From JABFXX01 sp036403075 (lineage in GTDB: Bacteria; Myxococcota_A; Polyangia; Haliangiales; Haliangiaceae): 64,000 nucleotides of DNA. The translations under genes and the position numbers were made by a program. Positions 59,444 to 64,000 of the stretch are shown here, in pieces; within the stretch, counting starts at the first letter, position 1; every line of letters starts with the position of its first letter. The notes below the pieces were generated by a model, which did no database searches, was not told the origin of the DNA, and saw only the letters and a program-made list of their open reading frames with translations. The DNA lies in assembly GCA_036403075.1 (NCBI GenBank), contig DASWRS010000031.1:19811-83810 (forward strand). The letters are read 5' to 3'.

Positions 59444-61645
59444 GTGAGCCAACTCTGGAAGATCGCCACCGTGGTGTTCGCGTTCACCACCGCGGTGCTG
59501 TGGGCGTATCCACGCCGGGCGCCGACACCGTCCGCCGCGCGGCTGCCGCACGCGGCCGAGGGCGCCGTCCTGCCGCGGCTGCGAGCCCCGGCGACGCTGG
59601 CCGGCGCCGCCGAGGACGAGCTGCTCGAGGCGGTATCGACCAGCGAGGATACGCAGCAGACCGTTCGCCTGATCGAGAAGCTCGGGATCGCCGGCAGCGA
59701 GCGCGTCGTCGCCGGCCTCGCGACGCTGGCCGACGACGCGCGGCCGGGAGTGGCCGAGGCGGCGCTGGCCGCGATCGGAAGCATCGGCGGCGACGCCGCC
59801 ACCCGGCTGCTGCTGGCGTCCTGCGAGGACGGCAGGCTGCGAACCCGGCAGGCCGCGCTCGCCGCGCTGGGCCTCGTGGGCAGCGAGCCTGCGATCGCGC
59901 GGCTGACGGCGCTCGCGCGGGACCGCGGCGATCCACGGTGGCGCAACGCCATGACCGCGCTGGCAACCAGCGGGGCACCGGCGGCGCGCGCCGTGCTGCG
60001 CGAGCTGGCGCGCGGGCGGGATCGCGAGGTCCGGGTGATGGCGCTCTCGGTGATCTCCGACGGCAGCCCCGAGACCCTCGCGCTGCTCGAAGCCGTGCTC
60101 GCGAGCGGTGACGGCGAGACCGCCGGGGCCGCGGCACACACGCTCGCACGGATCCGCGGCACGGCCGCGGTGGCGCCCCTGGTCCACGCCGCACAGGGCG
60201 GCGGTCCGGCGGTCCAGCTGGCCTGCGTCGCGGCGCTGGGCGACCTCGGCGGTGCCCAGGCGCGGCGGGCGCTGGCCTCGTTCCTCGAGCGCGGCGAGCG
60301 CAGCCTGGCCAGCGCGGCCGCCCAGGCGCTGGCGATGATCGGCGATCGCGACGCGGTGCGGCTCCTGGTCGTGGCCGCCCGCGGCGGCGGCGCGGTGCGC
60401 AGCGCGGCGCTGTCCGCGCTCGGACAGACCAGCGGCCCCGAGGTCGAGGCGCTGATGCTCGAGCTGGCGGACCGCGGCCCGCCCGTCGAGCAGCGGCTGG
60501 CGGTCGGGTACTTCGTCCAGCATCCCGGGCCGGCGGCGCTCTCGGTCGCCGTGCGGTGGGCGCGGGACGGAACCCGCGAGCAACGCCAGCAGGGCCTGAT
60601 GCTGCTGGCGCACGCGTCGGGGCCGGAGGCGGCCTCGGTGGTCGCCGAGCTGGCCCGCACGCCCGGGCCGCAGCGCATCGAGGCGCTCGCCGCGCTGGCG
60701 CAGATCGGCGGCGATGATCCGGAGGTGACGGACGTGCTGGGCGACGTGCTCGCCGAGGGGCGCCCCCACGAGGTCCTGGCGATCGCCAACCTGCTCGGCG
60801 ATTCGGGCTCTCCGGACGCGCGCGATGCGCTGATCCGGACGCTGCGCGGCACCAGCGTGGACGCCGCGAATGCAGCCGCCCAGGCGCTCGCGCGGATCGG
60901 GGATCACGCGGCGCTGGCGGCGATCGCCCGGGCGGCGCGCGCCAGCGATCCACGGATCCGCGTGCCGGCGCTGCAGGCCCTGGTCGCGACCGGCGCACCC
61001 GAGGGGATCGCCGCGGCCGAGCAGGCGCTCGCGAGCCACGACGCGACGGCGGCACAGACCGCGGTCTCGGCGCTGGCCTCGGTCGGCACGCCGGAGGCGC
61101 GACGCGTGCTCCAGCGCGCGATCACCGGCGCCGAACCCGCGGTGCGGATGACCGCGCTGCACGCGCTGGCCCAGGCGCCTGATGCCGGCAGCGAGTCGGT
61201 GCTGGCGGATCTGCGCAACGATGCCGACCCGTCGGTCCGGCAGCTCGCGCTGTCCGGGCTCGCCGCCCTCGGGACGCGCTCTGCCTTCGATCACGTGGTC
61301 CGCGCCGCCGAGGACGGGCCGGCCGATGACCGGGCGGTGGCGCTGGGCCTGCTCGGAGACCTCGGCGATCCGCGCGCGGTCGGCGTGCTGCGCCGCGCGA
61401 TCGACGACGCCGACCCGAGGATCGCGACCGCCGCGATCTACGACGCGCAGGGCAGCGCCGGATCCGAGCTCGAGCCCGAGCTCCTGGCGCGGGTCCTCGA
61501 CCCGGCCGCGCCACCCCAGGTGCGGAGCGCGGCGGCGCAGGTCCTGCGCCAGCGCGGCGGCGACGTCGCGGATTCGGCGGCGGCGCAGATCGCCCGGCTG
61601 ATCGGCGAGGACGGCGCGACCACCGGCGCCGGCCGGAGCGACTGA
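59444..61645 (+). CDS. Membrane-anchored HEAT-repeat protein
   Basis: A 733-aa protein starting at GTG 59444 (cggag site). One N-terminal membrane segment (QLWKIATVVFAFTTAVLW) is followed by about 20 HEAT/PBS-lyase-like repeats, for example LRTRQAALAALGLVGSEPAI, VRVMALSVISDGSPETL and DPSVRQLALSGLAALG. Such alpha-solenoids mediate protein binding; the mature domain should face the periplasm. Partners are not apparent. The GTG start is preferred over an upstream frame because the membrane segment begins there. Confidence 0.9.
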   Translation: MSQLWKIATVVFAFTTAVLWAYPRRAPTPSAARLPHAAEGAVLPRLRAPATLAGAAEDELLEAVSTSEDTQQTVRLIEKLGIAGSERVVAGLATLADDARPGVAEAALAAIGSIGGDAATRLLLASCEDGRLRTRQAALAALGLVGSEPAIARLTALARDRGDPRWRNAMTALATSGAPAARAVLRELARGRDREVRVMALSVISDGSPETLALLEAVLASGDGETAGAAAHTLARIRGTAAVAPLVHAAQGGGPAVQLACVAALGDLGGAQARRALASFLERGERSLASAAAQALAMIGDRDAVRLLVVAARGGGAVRSAALSALGQTSGPEVEALMLELADRGPPVEQRLAVGYFVQHPGPAALSVAVRWARDGTREQRQQGLMLLAHASGPEAASVVAELARTPGPQRIEALAALAQIGGDDPEVTDVLGDVLAEGRPHEVLAIANLLGDSGSPDARDALIRTLRGTSVDAANAAAQALARIGDHAALAAIARAARASDPRIRVPALQALVATGAPEGIAAAEQALASHDATAAQTAVSALASVGTPEARRVLQRAITGAEPAVRMTALHALAQAPDAGSESVLADLRNDADPSVRQLALSGLAALGTRSAFDHVVRAAEDGPADDRAVALGLLGDLGDPRAVGVLRRAIDDADPRIATAAIYDAQGSAGSELEPELLARVLDPAAPPQVRSAAAQVLRQRGGDVADSAAAQIARLIGEDGATTGAGRSD

Positions 61646-61743
61646 CCAACCGACTGACGACCGACTGACGGACCATCCCGCCGAGACCGACGCGCGACTT
61701 CCCGCTGTTTGTTGTCGAATCACGACCTGACAGGAGATTCACC

Positions 61744-63297
61744 ATGATCGTTCCATCCGCATTTCCGCACCTGACAAGAAGCCGACTGCTCGGCGCCGCG
61801 GCGGCCGCGCTCACCGCCGCCATCCTGGTTGGCATGCCGGGGGCCGCGCACGCCGGACCGTGCGATATCTACGGCGCCGGCGGCACGCAGTGCGTCGCCG
61901 CGCACAGCACGACGCGCGCGCTGTTCAACGCCTACAACGGTCCGCTCTACCAGGTGCGGCGGGCGTCCGACAACACCACGCGCAACATCGGTGTGCTGGC
62001 CGCAGGCGGCTTCGCCAACGCCGCGTCGCAGGACTCGTTCTGCGCCAACACGACGTGCGTCATCACGATCATCTTCGACCAGACCTCGCGCCACAATGAC
62101 CTGCCGATCGAGCCGGCCGGCACGGCGGGACCGGCCAACGCCGGCGTGCCCGCGGACGCCCTGCCGGTGACCGCCGGCGGCCGCATCGTCTACGGCGCGT
62201 CGTTCTCGGGCCGCATGGGCTACCGCCACACCGCCGCGTCGGGGGTCGCCGTGAACGGCCAGCCCGAGGGCATGTACATGGTGACCTCCGGCACCCACTT
62301 CAACGACCGATGCTGCTTCGACTACGGCAACGTCGAGGTCTCGATCGCCGACACCGGCAACGGCCACATGGACGCGATCTATTTCGGCACCCTGTGCTGG
62401 TTCCCGACCTGCAGCGGAGCCGGGCCGTGGATCATGGCCGACCTCGAGAACGGCCTGTTCCAGTCCAACACCGGGGTCAGCCAGAACACGGCGAACACCG
62501 GCAACCGGTCGCCCTACGTGACCGCGATGCTGAAGAACAACGGCCAGAACTTCTTCGCGCTCAAGGACGGCAACGCGCGGTCGGGCGGCCTCGCCACCCG
62601 GTACTCCGGCGCGCTGCCGACGACGTTCCGCTCCGGCTACTCGCCGATGCACCAGGAGGGCTCGATCGTGCTGGGCACCGGGGGTGACAACAGCAACGGC
62701 TCGATCGGCTCGTTCTTCGAGGGCGTGATGACGGCGGGCGTGCCGAGCGACGCGACCGAGAACGCCGTGCAGGCCAACATCGTCGCCGTCGGCTACGGCG
62801 GGCCGAGCCCGGTCGCGCCCGGCACGCTGACCCCGGGCTCGACGATCTCGCTGCGCGCGACGACGGCGTGCTGCACGACCCGCTATATCCGCCACCAGAA
62901 CAATAACGCGGTCACCTCCGTGATCTCGGCGGCCAGCCCGGCGCTCGACAAGGACGACGGGACCTGGATCGTGCGCCGCGGCCTGGCCAGCAACGCGTGC
63001 GTCTCGTTCGAGTCCCGGGACTTCCCGGGTGACTTCCTGCGGCACTCGAACTTCCAGCTGTTCCGGCAGCCGATGGATGGCACCGCGCTGTTTCGTGCCG
63101 ACGCCACGTTCTGCCCGCAGACCGGCCAGAGCGGGCAGGGGACCTCGTTCGCGTCGTTCAACTTTCCGACCCGGTTCATCCGCCACTTCAACAACACCGT
63201 GTTCATCGCGAGCAACGGCGGGCCGAACGCGTTCGACTCGGCGACCTCGTGGGCGGCCGACGTGAGCTGGGTCGTCAGCTCACCCTGGACGCCGTAG
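61744..63297 (+). CDS. GH54/CBM42 alpha-L-arabinofuranosidase, secreted
   Basis: A 517-aa secreted enzyme; the ATG at 61744 follows a caggag site. The signal is RLLGAAAAALTAAILVGMPGAAHA. The GH54 domain begins GPCDIYGAGGTQCVAAHSTTRAL and has WIMADLENGLFQ, with the predicted nucleophile Glu, and GTGGDNSNGSIGSFFEG, with the likely acid/base Asp. A C-terminal AbfB/CBM42 domain (SLRATTACCTTRYIRH ... SFESRDFPGDFLRHSNF) binds arabinose side chains. It would release arabinose from plant arabinoxylan or arabinan. Confidence 0.93.
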   Translation: MIVPSAFPHLTRSRLLGAAAAALTAAILVGMPGAAHAGPCDIYGAGGTQCVAAHSTTRALFNAYNGPLYQVRRASDNTTRNIGVLAAGGFANAASQDSFCANTTCVITIIFDQTSRHNDLPIEPAGTAGPANAGVPADALPVTAGGRIVYGASFSGRMGYRHTAASGVAVNGQPEGMYMVTSGTHFNDRCCFDYGNVEVSIADTGNGHMDAIYFGTLCWFPTCSGAGPWIMADLENGLFQSNTGVSQNTANTGNRSPYVTAMLKNNGQNFFALKDGNARSGGLATRYSGALPTTFRSGYSPMHQEGSIVLGTGGDNSNGSIGSFFEGVMTAGVPSDATENAVQANIVAVGYGGPSPVAPGTLTPGSTISLRATTACCTTRYIRHQNNNAVTSVISAASPALDKDDGTWIVRRGLASNACVSFESRDFPGDFLRHSNFQLFRQPMDGTALFRADATFCPQTGQSGQGTSFASFNFPTRFIRHFNNTVFIASNGGPNAFDSATSWAADVSWVVSSPWTP

Positions 63298-63340
63298 ATC
63301 GCACGCGCCGGTTCACCGGCGCCCGATCACCAGCGCCGGT

Positions 63341-64000
63341 TCACCAGCGATCGTGCACGAGCGGCCGGATCTGGGCCCGGTACAGGCTGTCGATCCGCGC
63401 CCGGGTGTCGGCCGACAGCGCGGGGAGCTCGGCCGCGCGCACGTTCTCGTCGACCTGCGCCGGCCGCTTGGCGCCCGGAATCGCGCAGGTGACCGCGTCG
63501 TGCTCGAGGATCCAGGCCAGTGCGAGCTGCGCCAGGCTGAACCCGGGCGGGACCAGCGGACGCAGCTGTTCGACCACCGCGAGCCCGAGCTGATAGTCGA
63601 CTCCAGAGAACGTCTCGCCGCGGTCGAACGCGGCGCCCTCGCGGTTGAACGCGCGGTGATCGTCGGCGGCAAACGTCGTCGCCGCGGTCATCTTGCCGCT
63701 CAGCATGCCGGACGACAGCGGCAGCCGGGCCAGGATGCCGACCCCTCGCTCGCGGGCGCGGGCAAACAGCAGGTCGGCCGGGCGCTGGCGGAACAGGTTG
63801 AAGATGATCTGGATGCTCTGGACGTTGGGGTACTCGATCGCCTTGAGCGCCTCCTCGACGCGCTCGACGCTGACCCCGTAGAACCGCAGCTTGCCGGCGC
63901 GGACCAGCTGGTCGAGGCCGTCGAACACCTCCGGCATGTAATAGACGTCGGTCGGTGGGCAGTGCAGCTGCAGCAGATCGATCGCGTCGACCTCGAGGTT
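63341..64000 (-). CDS. Aldo/keto reductase, C-terminal part
   Basis: The frame runs to the window edge, so the N-terminus is missing; about 219 residues are visible. Motifs include LLQLHCPP, LVRAGKLRFYGVS, GVGILARLPLSSGMLSGK, LALAWILEHDAVTCAIPGAK and the NVRAAE helix, all characteristic of the YhdN/AKR family. It is NADPH-dependent and reduces carbonyls. The window cuts off the catalytic tetrad. Confidence 0.9.
   Translation of the reverse strand, partial: NLEVDAIDLLQLHCPPTDVYYMPEVFDGLDQLVRAGKLRFYGVSVERVEEALKAIEYPNVQSIQIIFNLFRQRPADLLFARARERGVGILARLPLSSGMLSGKMTAATTFAADDHRAFNREGAAFDRGETFSGVDYQLGLAVVEQLRPLVPPGFSLAQLALAWILEHDAVTCAIPGAKRPAQVDENVRAAELPALSADTRARIDSLYRAQIRPLVHDRW

Noticed and set aside
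59054..61723. Long minus frame opposite the HEAT-repeat gene
   Set aside because: The plus strand has regular HEAT repeats and a membrane anchor; the minus frame mirrors their periodicity.

Overview
The window is uniformly GC-rich (about 70%), densely packed and dominated by two-component sensors, lipoproteins, outer-membrane proteins and ATGA/GTGA-overlapping operons. Several traits point to a myxobacterium-like member of the Myxococcota: DUF4215-type cysteine repeats, a MYXO-CTERM-like Cys/TM/Arg tail, an internal TSP3-OmpA protein and many hybrid kinases. Organism identity is an inference from gene content only. No rRNA, tRNA, CRISPR array or intact insertion sequence was seen.

Layout. 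1-7.5 kb: the 3' part of a GAF hybrid histidine kinase, an ornithine-cyclodeaminase-like protein, a fused MYXO-CTERM/OmpA outer-membrane protein, a serine beta-lactamase-fold hydrolase and an MBL-fold hydrolase. 7.6-12.7 kb: one giant secreted protein with EXORDIUM-like, Ig-like and Kelch parts. 13.1-17.2 kb (minus): a tightly overlapping sulfur operon (sulfurtransferase, two YeeE/YedE membrane proteins, an exported rhodanese without its cysteine, a MOCOS-like class V aminotransferase). 17.4-19.2 kb: a LytS/LytTR-type two-component pair. 19.4-31.1 kb: YCII protein, DUF4112 protein, a secreted protein, an NtrB-like kinase, an HPF-like protein with a basic tail, a lipoprotein/outer-membrane pair, an acyl-CoA synthetase, an ECF sigma factor with a membrane partner, and an EEP-family lipoprotein. 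31.3-34.7 kb: a MEDS-domain sensor and a multi-PAS hybrid kinase. 35.7-37.4 kb: a lipoprotein and a mono-heme lipoprotein.

The most interesting region is 37.8-52.8 kb. Two tiny genes encode near-identical 15-16 aa basic peptides (MKIKINVRAGSLKTRV and MKIKVNVRAGGLKAR). Each has a very strong Shine-Dalgarno sequence, a matching promoter, a hairpin terminator and a homologous upstream region several hundred bases long. Between them lies a minus-strand operon for a small lipoprotein and an M13-family peptidase whose HExxH motif has become HDMTH. Downstream of the second peptide is a co-oriented operon: HlyD-like adaptor, an ABC exporter with an intact C39 peptidase domain (Q16, C22, H102, D118), a second ABC exporter ending at its H-loop, a TolC-like lipoprotein, an unrecognised 588-aa protein, an APH-fold kinase and an isochorismatase-like cysteine hydrolase. 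I infer a double-glycine-type peptide processing and export system (RiPP or signalling peptide) with an unusually short predicted product. The peptide-transporter link rests on proximity, the Gly-Gly motif and the peptidase domain, and is untested.

52.8-64 kb holds another hybrid kinase, an RRNAD1/METTL25-like methyltransferase, a second serine hydrolase with a divergent small membrane protein, a 5'-truncated gene remnant, a TonB-C-like protein, a possible IS66-associated zinc-ribbon gene, a membrane-anchored HEAT-repeat protein, a GH54/CBM42 arabinofuranosidase and the C-terminal part of an aldo/keto reductase.
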